Below are positions 26,757 to 35,326 of a DNA stretch of 64,000 bases, piece by piece. The notes below the pieces were generated by a model. It was given only the letters and a program-made list of their open reading frames with translations. It made no database searches and had not been told where the DNA came from. The first letter of the stretch is position 1. Each line of letters begins with the position of its first letter. The DNA lies in the NCBI RefSeq assembly GCF_000203915.1, contig NC_008392.1, forward strand, positions 124,001-188,000, read 5' to 3'. This DNA is from Burkholderia ambifaria AMMD. Lineage in GTDB: Bacteria > Pseudomonadota > Gammaproteobacteria > Burkholderiales > Burkholderiaceae. A program made the translations under genes and the position numbers.

Positions 26757-28099
26757 GTGGCCCGAAAGTGGTCCGGATCGTGACGCGCGAAGAAATCGTC
26801 GCGATCTGCGAGGGACATCTGCAGCGCCTTGACCAAGCCATCGCCACATGGATTGCAGAAGGCCGACGTACCGGCAAGCTGTCGGACGAAGAGATCGCGG
26901 CGACCCGGGCTCGCCGTGAAGTGTTGGCCGCCTTGATCGCCACCGACGCGTTCATGGATTTGCAGAAGAAAGTACCCGACGAGATTGCTTTCCTGAAGGC
27001 GGATGTCGCCCGGCGTCAACAGGCGGCGGTAGACCAGGCCGAGCAGGCAGCGAAACGCCGACGGCAAGGACGGCACAGCGCGACGGCATTGCTCGGCGCA
27101 TTGGTAGCGAAAGGCATCGAGATACCGGCTGAACTCCATAGGCAACTTGATCGCCTGCGCTCGGGTGACATACTCGAAAATGCTGATGTCTTGCTAGCGC
27201 AAGGGTTCGCCCTTCTAACGCCCGCTGTGGGACGAACACTCAATGATGCGCAACAGGCGCTAGCGAATCGCCTGATGCCGGCTGAAGCGTCGGCAGACTT
27301 CCAGACCTGGAAAGCAGCGCAACTGGTTGCGTCCCGTGATCCGTCGATCGACCGTCTCGATCGACGGATTGGAGAAGCCCGTGTATTCCTGGAACCACAA
27401 GAAGTTGCCGGGTTCTCGTCGAGATTGGATGCGCTTGAAGACGAAGTGAGCGACGCGCGAAAAAACCTGCTGCTCGACAGCCTGATCCTCGACCTGTCGA
27501 GTGCAATCGAGGCAGCCCGCGCACGTCGCGCGGCAATCGCTGCACTGGAAGAGCTGACGGCAGAGATTCAGGCGTGCGACACGGCAGATACGGCGATTTT
27601 TGTCGAACGCGCTCGACAATGCGAGATTGCCACCTCGCCTGACGTCGTGACCGAGCTGATCCAAACTGGGCAGAACCTGATCGCGCGGGTGCGGCAGCAA
27701 CAAGCAGCGGAGGCTCGGCGCAACGCAGTCCTGAGCGGCTTGGCTCGACTCGGCTATGAGGTGCATGAGGGCATGACGACCGCCTGGGCGAAGGACGGCC
27801 GCGTCGTTGTCAAGAAAGCGTCCCTGCCGGGTTATGGTGTCGAAGTCGGCGGTCAGGCTCAAGCCGGCCGCCTGCAGGTCCGGGCCGTATCCCTCGTCGC
27901 AAATCGCGATGTCGCCCGCGACAAGGATGTCGAAACGCTCTGGTGTGGCGAGTTCGGCCGGTTGCAGGCGTTGTTGGCACAACATGGCGACGACTTGCTG
28001 ATAGAGCGTGCGATGGGTGTTGGTGAGGTACCGCTGAAGGTTGTTTCCGAAATGGACCATGCTTCCGGCACTGAAGCAGCCAAACGCACACTGGGGTAA
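26753..28099 (+). CDS. Coiled-coil protein of unknown function beginning MSGPK
   Basis: Protein of 448 aa that I cannot assign to a named family. It opens MSGPKVVRIVTREEIVAIC, then is largely alpha-helical with heptad-like Leu/Ala/Arg/Glu patterns (about 20-360) and no membrane segment. A short beta-rich C-terminal part (about 365-430; VVVKKASLPGYGVEVGG) suggests a small globular domain. It overlaps the helicase gene by 4 nt (ATGA) and has its own GGAGG site at about 26741, so it is a translationally coupled last member of the four-gene operon. A scaffold, sensor or rSAM substrate role is possible but unproven. Confidence 0.8.
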   Translation: MSGPKVVRIVTREEIVAICEGHLQRLDQAIATWIAEGRRTGKLSDEEIAATRARREVLAALIATDAFMDLQKKVPDEIAFLKADVARRQQAAVDQAEQAAKRRRQGRHSATALLGALVAKGIEIPAELHRQLDRLRSGDILENADVLLAQGFALLTPAVGRTLNDAQQALANRLMPAEASADFQTWKAAQLVASRDPSIDRLDRRIGEARVFLEPQEVAGFSSRLDALEDEVSDARKNLLLDSLILDLSSAIEAARARRAAIAALEELTAEIQACDTADTAIFVERARQCEIATSPDVVTELIQTGQNLIARVRQQQAAEARRNAVLSGLARLGYEVHEGMTTAWAKDGRVVVKKASLPGYGVEVGGQAQAGRLQVRAVSLVANRDVARDKDVETLWCGEFGRLQALLAQHGDDLLIERAMGVGEVPLKVVSEMDHASGTEAAKRTLG

Positions 28100-28169
28100 G
28101 CCGGTGATGGAGAAAGTCTTCCGAACGCGGCGTATGCCGCGCGCGGGTGTTGTCGGTGACGGAGTGAAT

Positions 28170-28904
28170 CTATTTGCCGTCCCCAGGAAGCAAAGGCTTC
28201 GAACCTAGCGAACCCACGAACTGGCCGATTCTCTCGCCGTATGCGCGACGCAAGCAATCAAGGTTCTGGCCACATTGATGCCGAGTAGCGAACCAGTCTG
28301 ACTCGGATTGCCGGAGAGACTCTGGATCCGAGACGGTTTGCAATGCAGCCACATACAACTGAGCCAACCTCCGGTCCATTGCTGCCAAACCTGGGTCATG
28401 ACAGATCGCCGCTTCATCAGCGTGTGATGCTTGCGAGCAGTCGAAACTGGTCGCGAAAGTATGCGTTTGCAAGACATGATCAGCCGGCGCTTCGGAGGCT
28501 CCGCCGCTTTGTTCAGATATTTCGAATGCCGAGCGCTCGGAATCGGACATACCGGATGCTGATTGGACCGCTGCATGCGCCGCCGACAGAGAATTGTCGT
28601 TCGCCGGTCGAACGGTATCGACAGAGGGAAGATCCGCGGCTGCCCGAGCTTCGTGAGTCACTTCGTTTCGAGTCGGTTGCGTATCTGAATCCGATATGCG
28701 GTTAATCAATAACCCAAATGAAAATAAACCGATACCACACAACAAAATCTTACCTGACCGGACAAAATTCCTAGCATCCGGCTCATTATTCTTATAGCCA
28801 GTCTTGAATCTCCGATCGACCTTACGGGTATCTATAAAGCCGCCGATCCCGATCAGTGATGCAAGCACCCCCATACCAACCAGGCCATTACCTATTATTG
28901 CCAT
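28170..28904 (-). CDS. Membrane protein with C-terminal LprI-like (lysozyme-inhibitor type) domain
   Basis: Protein of 244 aa. Two hydrophobic segments lie near the N-terminus (GLVGMGVLASLIGIGGFI and ILLCGIGLFSFGLLI), then a long polar, low-complexity linker (about 75-145). A C-terminal domain (about 150-235) has four cysteines and the pattern FDCSQASHADEAAICHDPGL, AAMDRRLAQLY and ESDWFATRHQCG. That cysteine and Trp layout matches the LprI/DUF1311 family, whose founding member inhibits lysozyme. Topology probably places this domain outside the cytoplasm. The gene is AT-richer than most of the window and converges on the four-gene operon 70 bp away, so it may be part of the same island. Confidence 0.75.
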   Translation of the reverse strand: MAIIGNGLVGMGVLASLIGIGGFIDTRKVDRRFKTGYKNNEPDARNFVRSGKILLCGIGLFSFGLLINRISDSDTQPTRNEVTHEARAAADLPSVDTVRPANDNSLSAAHAAVQSASGMSDSERSAFEISEQSGGASEAPADHVLQTHTFATSFDCSQASHADEAAICHDPGLAAMDRRLAQLYVAALQTVSDPESLRQSESDWFATRHQCGQNLDCLRRAYGERIGQFVGSLGSKPLLPGDGK

Positions 28905-29330
28905 ATTGTTTCCCCGATGCGAATTTCGTGATGTATTTTCTCAACGTGACCTTCCGGGCGCATCCAGAGCAATTTGATCAGAACCGTACTGGCCCTCTCA
29001 AGTATTACCGACCATTGCTGTACGTCGCCCTTTAGCTACCCTTCGTTCGATCACGATGGAATTTTATTCCACATTCATTCGGAAATTAGCAAGGCGAACT
29101 TCCGTCGAATCCTCAGATTCTACGTAGTCACACCAAAAAACGGGCAGCGCGCGGGCTATCTGGTGATATCCGGATAGTGCGAATAATCGCCCCCCGTCAG
29201 GCCGTCGGAAAAAATTGTTTTGAATTGTGTCTGCAACTCACGCCCGAGCAGCCTTCCACTCACTCCAGCTGCGTGGGTGCCGTCCACAAAGCTGTCCGCT
29301 CGCTGCGCTCCATCGCGCATTCGCGCCGCC
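28905..29330. other. AT-rich gene-free stretch at the right edge of the island
   Basis: 426 bp with lower GC than the flanks. It should include the promoter of the LprI-like gene. A 67-codon open frame (28974-29177) has no recognisable features and no convincing ribosome binding site. I saw no integrase, tRNA or obvious attachment repeat. Confidence 0.5.
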
Positions 29331-30242
29331 CTACCGCGCCGCCTGCTGCCGCTGCACCTCCTGCGCTTTCATCCGCAGATACGCGGCCCGCTCGACTTCG
29401 TGCAGTTGCTGCGGATACTGCTCGGTGGCGTCGAACCAGCGCGCGAGGCGCTGGTCGAGCGGTTTGTCGAGCGTCGCCAGATACGTGTCGATCGCGAGGT
29501 AGTAGCGCATCGTGTTGCGCTCCAGCAATCCGCGCACGCCGCCGATATATTGCGGCTGCGCGGCCGATGCGCCGCTCGCGAGCGTGAAGCCGACCTTGTC
29601 GCTGCCGGCCGTCGCGAGGTAGGTCTTCATCGCCATGCGGCCGACCGTGCCGAAGCCGTACGAATACGTGAGGTGCAGGAACGTGCGCGACGCGCCGATC
29701 GGCACGGCCTCCAGCGCGATCCGGTAGTCCTTCGTGCCCATCGGGCCGCTGTCGGCGGTCAGGTCGACCTGAAAGTAGTCGGGCGTCGCGGCGGCCACGC
29801 CGTAGCGGAACTGCACGCGATAGGTATCCGACAGCTTCTGCTCGATCTTGCGGCCGAGGTTCACGTCGAGCACCGGGCCGTTGCTGCCGGTCGATGCATG
29901 GCAATACTTCGTGTTCAGATGCAGGATCAGCACCGCGCACCAGTTGGCGGGGCCCTGCGCGGGATCGTTGAGCTTGCCGTTCACGACGGAAAACGGATAG
30001 TCGACGACCGCGTAGATATCACCCTTCAGCGTCGACGATGCCTCGGACGATTCGAGGTACAGCGGGCGGTGGAACGGGTTGTTCTTCAGTTGCTCACCGA
30101 GGCTGTGATAGCGGTCGAGCAACGCCGCCGCGCCGTCCGCGCCGAACGACAGCGCACTCCAGCCCACGCATAGCGCCGCGACGAGCGCGTGCCAGGCGCG
30201 GCGAGCGTATCGCGGGGCTTGCGGGTGTGGGGTTGTCTCCAT
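29331..30242 (-). CDS. Secreted protein of unknown function
   Basis: Protein of 303 aa I do not recognise. The N-terminus (YARRAWHALVAALCVGWSAL, ending near SFGADG) is a Sec signal peptide, so the mature protein is probably periplasmic or exported. The mature part reads like a mixed alpha/beta domain (about 60-230) with NWCAVLILHLNTKYCHA supplying a possible disulfide. It ends in a helical, glutamine- and arginine-rich tail. The ATG at 30242 lies at the start of the signal peptide. In-frame codons upstream to 30368 are unlikely to be translated. The composition is typical of this genome. Confidence 0.7.
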   Translation of the reverse strand: METTPHPQAPRYARRAWHALVAALCVGWSALSFGADGAAALLDRYHSLGEQLKNNPFHRPLYLESSEASSTLKGDIYAVVDYPFSVVNGKLNDPAQGPANWCAVLILHLNTKYCHASTGSNGPVLDVNLGRKIEQKLSDTYRVQFRYGVAAATPDYFQVDLTADSGPMGTKDYRIALEAVPIGASRTFLHLTYSYGFGTVGRMAMKTYLATAGSDKVGFTLASGASAAQPQYIGGVRGLLERNTMRYYLAIDTYLATLDKPLDQRLARWFDATEQYPQQLHEVERAAYLRMKAQEVQRQQAAR

Positions 30243-30301
30243 TGTTGTGCTCCAGTGCGGCGTGCGGGTTGGCGCGCCAGTTTCACGGAAGATGCCGACC
30301 G

Positions 30302-30625
30302 CTATCGGCTTCGCTTCATCGGGACCGGCAATTGCGCGGCGGTGATCCGGATCAGCGTCGACAGCCATTCGCGGTCGTCCCAGCGATCGCCTCCAATGAC
30401 GAGATGCGGTTTTGCTGCCGGATACGGTGGAGCTTCGTCACAGGCACCGACAAACGCACGCCCGTCGTACGTCGGCTTGACGAACAACCGGTCGTCGCAC
30501 ACCAGCGCGACCATCTTGCCGTCACAGTAGATTCCGTATTCGCCGAACATCTTGCGGGCCGACACCGTGCCGGCCAAGGCCATCTGCTCGACGATGAAAT
30601 CGACGGTTCCCTGACTCGATGCCAT
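30302..30625 (-). CDS. TfoX N-terminal domain-like protein
   Basis: Small 107-aa protein. FIVEQMALAGTVSARKMFGE followed by YGIYCDGKMVALVCDDRLFV matches the TfoX/Sxy N-terminal domain. Sxy proteins help CRP activate competence genes in gammaproteobacteria. Isolated N-terminal domains such as this are widespread and of unknown function. MASSQG at 30625 follows a GGGTGG site. A GTG or ATG start further upstream to 30664 is less likely. Confidence 0.8.
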   Translation of the reverse strand: MASSQGTVDFIVEQMALAGTVSARKMFGEYGIYCDGKMVALVCDDRLFVKPTYDGRAFVGACDEAPPYPAAKPHLVIGGDRWDDREWLSTLIRITAAQLPVPMKRSR

Positions 30626-30703
30626 CCACCCACTCCGTGACCGAATAACCGTTCTGACCGTCATCGATGCCGTGTCGTTCCGTTCGATCCGCTCGCGCCC
30701 CGC

Positions 30704-32440
30704 TTATTTGTCGGCCGAAAACGCACTCGACATCTGCCGTGCCCGCTTCACGTCATCCCCGTGCAGATAGATCGACGTCGTCGAGATCGACGCATGCCGC
30801 AGGTTGTCGCGCACCGTCGTCAACTCGGCGCCCCGCGCGAGCGCGTGCGTCGCATGCGTATGCCGCATCCAGTGCGGGCTCGCCTGCCGCAGCTTCTGCG
30901 CGAGCGCGGGGTTGTCGGCATCGACGAGCGCGGCCGTCTGCGCGAAGAAACGCTGCATCACCTTCCACAGCCGCATGCTCGTGATCGCGGCCGCGCCGTC
31001 TTCCGCGAGGCTCGGAATCAGCGGCGTATCGGGCCGCCAGCGCACCGGCGTGACCGGCAGCCGGCGTGCGACCAGATAGCGATCGAGTGCCGTGCGCGCG
31101 AGCGGCGGCAGCGCGACGCGCGCGGCCTTGCTGCCTTTGCCGATCACCTTCAGCCACGCGTCGCCGTGCGCGTCCGTGTCGATGTCGCCGAGCGTCGCGC
31201 CGACCAGCTCGCTCGCGCGCAGTCCGGTCGCATAGCCGAAATCGAGGATGAAGCGCAGCCGTTGCGCGGCGGCCGGCGTCCAGCCGGACCCCGGCGCGCC
31301 GGACGGCCTGTCCTTGCGAAACTCGAGCCCGTCCGCGATCGTGCGCACGAGCAGCCATTCGCCTTCGGTGAACGCATGCGACGTGTCGAGCGCATTCGCG
31401 CCGCGCGTGTCGCGCACCTTGACACCCGCGAACGGATTCGCGAGCAGGTAGCGCTGCTCGATCAGCCAGCGGAACAGCGCGCCGAGGACCGACAGCGTGT
31501 ACGCGGCCGAGCGCGCGGACAATCCGCCCGAAAACGGCCGCCAGTCCGGCGCGCCGCGCGGCCGCACGGGGCCGACCCAGCGCTCGTGCGGCGTCGGGCG
31601 CCGGATGAACGCGCGATACGCGACCGCATCCTCGGTCGTCAGCGACGACAGCGCACGGCCGCGCTCGACGATCGCCCACAGGATCAGCCGCTCGGCCTCC
31701 TTCCGGTACGCGCGTCGCGTCGCGGCCGATTCGTGCAGCGACAACCACGCGTGCACGGCCGCGTAGTCGTTGTCCGCATCGAGCGTGCTGGTGGCGCGCG
31801 GCGCGCGGAACGTGCCGGCCGATCCGTCGACCTCGTGCGGCAGTTTCAGTTGCTCCCACGGCACGATGCTGCCGCGCGGCGTCGCGGCGATCAGCGCGCG
31901 CGCCCGCTCGGTCAGGTCCGGATGCGCGGAAAAGAACGCCTCGATATGCCGCGCGCTCGCCACGCCGAGCCCCGCGATCGCGCGCCACCACTGACGCCGC
32001 CGCGGAATCCGCACGGTCAGGTCGGCGAGCGTCGCGATCCCGTGCGCACGCAGCGCGGCGACCGCACGCGCCGGCAGCCACAGGCCGACGTCGTCGCTGA
32101 TCTGCGGCACCGGCGCGCGCGCATGGCGTAGCACGCCGATCGCATCGGTCGCGGCCTTCGCCATCTGCACGCGCTCGCGGTCGGCATGGCCGAGCTGCTC
32201 GGCGAGATCGGGCCGTCCGGCCTGCCGCGCGAACCGCACGAGGCGACGCCGAATGGCACCGATCACGCCGCGAGCCGAGCGCCCTTCGCCGAGCCGCCCG
32301 GGCAGGTAGCGCTCGACGGCCTGGCGCACGGTCATGCCCGCGTACCACGCACGCAGCGCGGCGAGTTCGTCGGCGTCGGGAAAGCCCGCGAGCGCGGGCG
32401 CGGAATCGGAGGAAGGCGGCAGGGTGAGGCGCGGTGTCAT
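30704..32440 (-). CDS. Tyrosine recombinase (phage integrase family)
   Basis: Site-specific recombinase of 578 aa. The N-terminal part (about 1-200) resembles the Phage_integr_N (DUF3701-like) domain, followed by a SAM-like core-binding domain (LDADNDYAAVHAWLSLHE) and a catalytic domain. Catalytic residues are visible: Arg in YATGLRASELVG, Lys in VIGKGSKAARV, HxxR in HWMRHTHATH, His in LRHASISTTS and the Tyr nucleophile in SIYLHGDD. No phage structural genes, excisionase or flanking att repeats are visible, so this may be a resident recombinase and not the integrase of the nearby island. The start MTPRLT at 32440 removes an unconserved upstream extension. Confidence 0.88.
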   Translation of the reverse strand: MTPRLTLPPSSDSAPALAGFPDADELAALRAWYAGMTVRQAVERYLPGRLGEGRSARGVIGAIRRRLVRFARQAGRPDLAEQLGHADRERVQMAKAATDAIGVLRHARAPVPQISDDVGLWLPARAVAALRAHGIATLADLTVRIPRRRQWWRAIAGLGVASARHIEAFFSAHPDLTERARALIAATPRGSIVPWEQLKLPHEVDGSAGTFRAPRATSTLDADNDYAAVHAWLSLHESAATRRAYRKEAERLILWAIVERGRALSSLTTEDAVAYRAFIRRPTPHERWVGPVRPRGAPDWRPFSGGLSARSAAYTLSVLGALFRWLIEQRYLLANPFAGVKVRDTRGANALDTSHAFTEGEWLLVRTIADGLEFRKDRPSGAPGSGWTPAAAQRLRFILDFGYATGLRASELVGATLGDIDTDAHGDAWLKVIGKGSKAARVALPPLARTALDRYLVARRLPVTPVRWRPDTPLIPSLAEDGAAAITSMRLWKVMQRFFAQTAALVDADNPALAQKLRQASPHWMRHTHATHALARGAELTTVRDNLRHASISTTSIYLHGDDVKRARQMSSAFSADK

Positions 32441-32539
32441 GGGCGCAAGTTTGACAGAACTGCGCACGGTCGCAAACGGCCGAAGCGCGGTACGACTACC
32501 TGGGCGAGGCCGGACGCTACCGGGCTCGCGCAACCGCGC

Positions 32540-33805
32540 TCAACCCGCCACGGGCGTGCGCCGCACTTCCGACAGATAGATGAGGATCAGCGATACCCAC
32601 ACGATTCCGTACAGAAACATGAAGCAGGTCGTGCGCACGCGCAGCAGGTCGAGCAGCATGCCGAACAGGATCGGCAGCAGGAAGCCGCCGAGCCCGCCCG
32701 CAAGGCCGACGATGCCCGTGACGACGCCCATGTTGTCCGCGAAATCGTCGGCGACGTATTTGAAGGTCGACGCCATCCCGAACGCGAACACCGCGCCCAG
32801 CACGAAGGTCAGCGCGACGAAGCCGGCCACCGGCATCGCCAGGTTCAGCGACGCGGTCCCGTCGATCGTGTGGATCACGAAGTCGGTCGCCGGATACGAC
32901 AGCAGGAACAGCGCGATCCATGCGACCCACAGCCCCCACCACGTGACCGCATGCGCGCCGAAGCGATCGGACAGCGCGCCGCCGAGCGCGCGCAGCACCG
33001 AGCCCGGCAGCGAGAAACCGGCCGCGAACGCGGACGCCATCACGAGCGACATCCCGTATTCGCTCTTCAGGTACTGCGGGATCCACAGCGACAGCGCGGT
33101 GAAGCCGCCGAACGTGATCGAGTAGTACTGGCACAGCCGCCACACGCGCGGGTCGCGCAGCACCTTGAACGAATCGAGCATCGAGCCGCCGCGCTTGCCG
33201 GCGCCGGGATCGGGCGCCGACGCGAACCAGAAGATCACGGCCGTGACGAGCAGCGCGATCGCATACACGCGCGGCACGAAGCGCCAGCCGTACGCGGCGA
33301 GCAGCAGCGGCGTGACGAACAGGTTGACCGCCGCGCCGCAGGTGCCCGCGCCGAACACGCCCATCGCGAGCCCGCGCCGCTTCGGCGGGAAAAAGCGCGC
33401 GACATACGGCGTGCCGACCGCGAACGACGCGCCGACGCAGCCGAGGAACAGCCCGATCACGAGGAACTGCCAGAGCTGCGTCGCGTAGCTGACGATGTAG
33501 ACCGGCACCGCGCACACGACGAGCAGCACCGTCATCACGATACGGCCACCGAAGCGGTCGGTCCACGTGCCGAGCGGCAAGCGCATCAGCGCGCCGGTCA
33601 GCACGGGCGTCGCCGTGAGCAGCCCGAACTCGGTGCTGTTCAGGCCGAGATCGGCGCGCAACTGCACGCCGAGCACGCCGAACATCATCCACACGACGAA
33701 ACACACCATGAACGCGAGCGTGCTCGCGGCCAGCACCGACCACGCGCGCAGCGGAATGGCCTGCGGATCCGCAGCCACGCCGACGTTACCTTGTTGAGTT
33801 GCCAT
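32540..33805 (-). CDS. narK: Nitrate/nitrite transporter, NarK type
   Basis: Major facilitator superfamily transporter of 421 aa with twelve predicted membrane segments. It would import nitrate, or exchange nitrate for nitrite, for NarG, whose active site faces the cytoplasm. Conserved NNP-family features are FGLLTATPVLTGALMRLPLG, the loop 2-3 motif TDRFGG and the glycine-rich GIVGLAGGLGGFLLP. It is the last gene of the nar operon, 15 bp after ppiC. The ATG at 33805 is preferred over a TTG two codons upstream. Confidence 0.93.
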   Translation of the reverse strand: MATQQGNVGVAADPQAIPLRAWSVLAASTLAFMVCFVVWMMFGVLGVQLRADLGLNSTEFGLLTATPVLTGALMRLPLGTWTDRFGGRIVMTVLLVVCAVPVYIVSYATQLWQFLVIGLFLGCVGASFAVGTPYVARFFPPKRRGLAMGVFGAGTCGAAVNLFVTPLLLAAYGWRFVPRVYAIALLVTAVIFWFASAPDPGAGKRGGSMLDSFKVLRDPRVWRLCQYYSITFGGFTALSLWIPQYLKSEYGMSLVMASAFAAGFSLPGSVLRALGGALSDRFGAHAVTWWGLWVAWIALFLLSYPATDFVIHTIDGTASLNLAMPVAGFVALTFVLGAVFAFGMASTFKYVADDFADNMGVVTGIVGLAGGLGGFLLPILFGMLLDLLRVRTTCFMFLYGIVWVSLILIYLSEVRRTPVAG

Positions 33806-33820
33806 ATCCAAAACCCCGCT

Positions 33821-34609
33821 TCATTGGACGAGCGGCCCGTTCGCGCCGTCGAAGGTCACGCCTTCGACGCGCGCGCCGGCCGCGAGTATCGCCACGTATT
33901 GCCGCATCGCCCGTTGCCGCACGCGTTCCGACAGGTACGCGGCGATCTGGCCGGCGGCTTCGTCGAACGGCACGACGTCGCCCGGTATGCGGCGCTCGAT
34001 GCGCACGATGTGAAAGCCGAAGCGCGTGTCGACGAGTTTCGGCAGCACGCCGAGCCCGTCTGTATCGAACAGCGCGGCCTCGAATTCCGGCACGGTGTCG
34101 CCGCGCAGCAGTTGCCCGAGGCTGCCGCCGACTTGCGCCGACGGACAGTTCGACGATTCGCGCGCCACTGCTTCGAACGTATCGGGCGCGGCGACCACGT
34201 CGGCGAGCGCACGTTCCGCGCGCTGCCGCAGCGGCGCGAGCGGCACGCGGTCGGTCACCGCGAACAGCACGTGGCTTGCATAAACGATGTCGTTGCGGCG
34301 AAAGCGCGCCGGATGCTGCGCGTAGTAGCGCTCGCAATCCGCTCGATCGGGTTCAGGCACGTGCGTCAGCTCGCATTCGAGCAGCGCGTCGACCGTCGCG
34401 TCGTCGAGCGGCGCGCGTTCGTCGATCAGCGCGAGCGCCACCGCGCGCTGACGCAACAGCTCGCGCACCGCAAGCGCATGCCGTGCCGCGTCGAGCGGAT
34501 CGCGCGCATCGCCGTGATGCGCGGCTTCGGCCGCGATGGCCGCGTCGTCGATCGCAATGCCGTTGATCGTCAGCGGCAGCGTCGCGACTTCGGAGAGAAC
34601 GTCGTTCAT
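33821..34609 (-). CDS. Parvulin-type peptidyl-prolyl cis-trans isomerase in the nar operon
   Basis: Protein of 262 aa with a PpiC/rotamase domain (about 100-225): YASHVLFAVTDRV, CPSAQVGGSLGQL and VDTRFGFHIVRIERR are its hallmarks. The N-terminal part (about 1-95) is helical, as in NifM- and SurA-like proteins. No signal peptide is visible, so it should act in the cytoplasm. It sits between narI and narK with gaps of 9 and 15 bp, suggesting a role in folding or assembling the nitrate reductase. A similar arrangement is known in other proteobacterial nar operons. Confidence 0.9.
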   Translation of the reverse strand: MNDVLSEVATLPLTINGIAIDDAAIAAEAAHHGDARDPLDAARHALAVRELLRQRAVALALIDERAPLDDATVDALLECELTHVPEPDRADCERYYAQHPARFRRNDIVYASHVLFAVTDRVPLAPLRQRAERALADVVAAPDTFEAVARESSNCPSAQVGGSLGQLLRGDTVPEFEAALFDTDGLGVLPKLVDTRFGFHIVRIERRIPGDVVPFDEAAGQIAAYLSERVRQRAMRQYVAILAAGARVEGVTFDGANGPLVQ

Positions 34610-34618
34610 GTGGCCTCC

Positions 34619-35302
34619 TCAGCGCTTGCGCACGAGCTGGTACGGGCGGATCAGGTACGCGACCGATGCGATGCCGCTCCAGATATGCACCATCCGCGTG
34701 AATGGCGACACGAGGAAGATCGTGAAGCCGAGCAGGATATGAAGCCGGTAAGTCAGCGGCACGCCGACGAGCAGGCTCGCGATGTCCGGCCGGAACGTGA
34801 CGACGCCCTTCACGTAGTCGGTGAGCTGCTCGAACATCACGCCGTCCATGTGACGCGTCGACAGCACGACGGTGCCAAGCCCGAGCGCGAGCTGCACCCA
34901 CAGCATCAGCACGATCAGGATGTCCGACGTGCGGCTGTTCTTGCGGATGCGTGCGTCGCCCAGGCGGCGCCAGATCAGGATCGTCAATCCGATGATCGCC
35001 GCGACACCGGCCGCGCCGCCCGCCACCATCGCGACGAGTTGGTGCCCGGACGCCGACAGGAACGGCGACACGAGCCAGTGCGGCGCGAGGAAACCGCCGA
35101 AGTGCCCGAGCACGACGACCAGCACACCCCAGTGGAACAGGTTGCTGCCGAGCCGCAGCATGCCGTGGCGCAACAGCTGCGACGAATCGCTTTTCCACGT
35201 GTATTGCTCGCGGTCGAAGCGGATCAGGCTGCCGACCAGCAGCACCGCGAGACAGATGTACGGGTAGATCCCGAACAGGAACTGATGCAAGTAAGCGTTC
35301 AT
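34619..35302 (-). CDS. narI: Respiratory nitrate reductase gamma subunit
   Basis: Membrane b-type cytochrome of 227 aa that oxidises quinol and passes electrons to NarH. It has five hydrophobic segments and begins YLHQFLFGIYPYICLAVLLV. Candidate haem-ligating histidines lie in FHWGVLVVVLGH and in the region VPLTYRLHILLGFTIFLV. Both length and layout match NarI. It lies 24 bp after narJ and 9 bp before ppiC. Confidence 0.96.
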   Translation of the reverse strand: MNAYLHQFLFGIYPYICLAVLLVGSLIRFDREQYTWKSDSSQLLRHGMLRLGSNLFHWGVLVVVLGHFGGFLAPHWLVSPFLSASGHQLVAMVAGGAAGVAAIIGLTILIWRRLGDARIRKNSRTSDILIVLMLWVQLALGLGTVVLSTRHMDGVMFEQLTDYVKGVVTFRPDIASLLVGVPLTYRLHILLGFTIFLVSPFTRMVHIWSGIASVAYLIRPYQLVRKR

Positions 35303-35326
35303 GTCTTTCCCCAGTTGGGCCCGCGC

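Noticed and set aside
28974..29177. 67-codon open frame in the AT-rich gap
   Set aside because: No ribosome binding site, no domain, and amino acid use unlike a real small protein.
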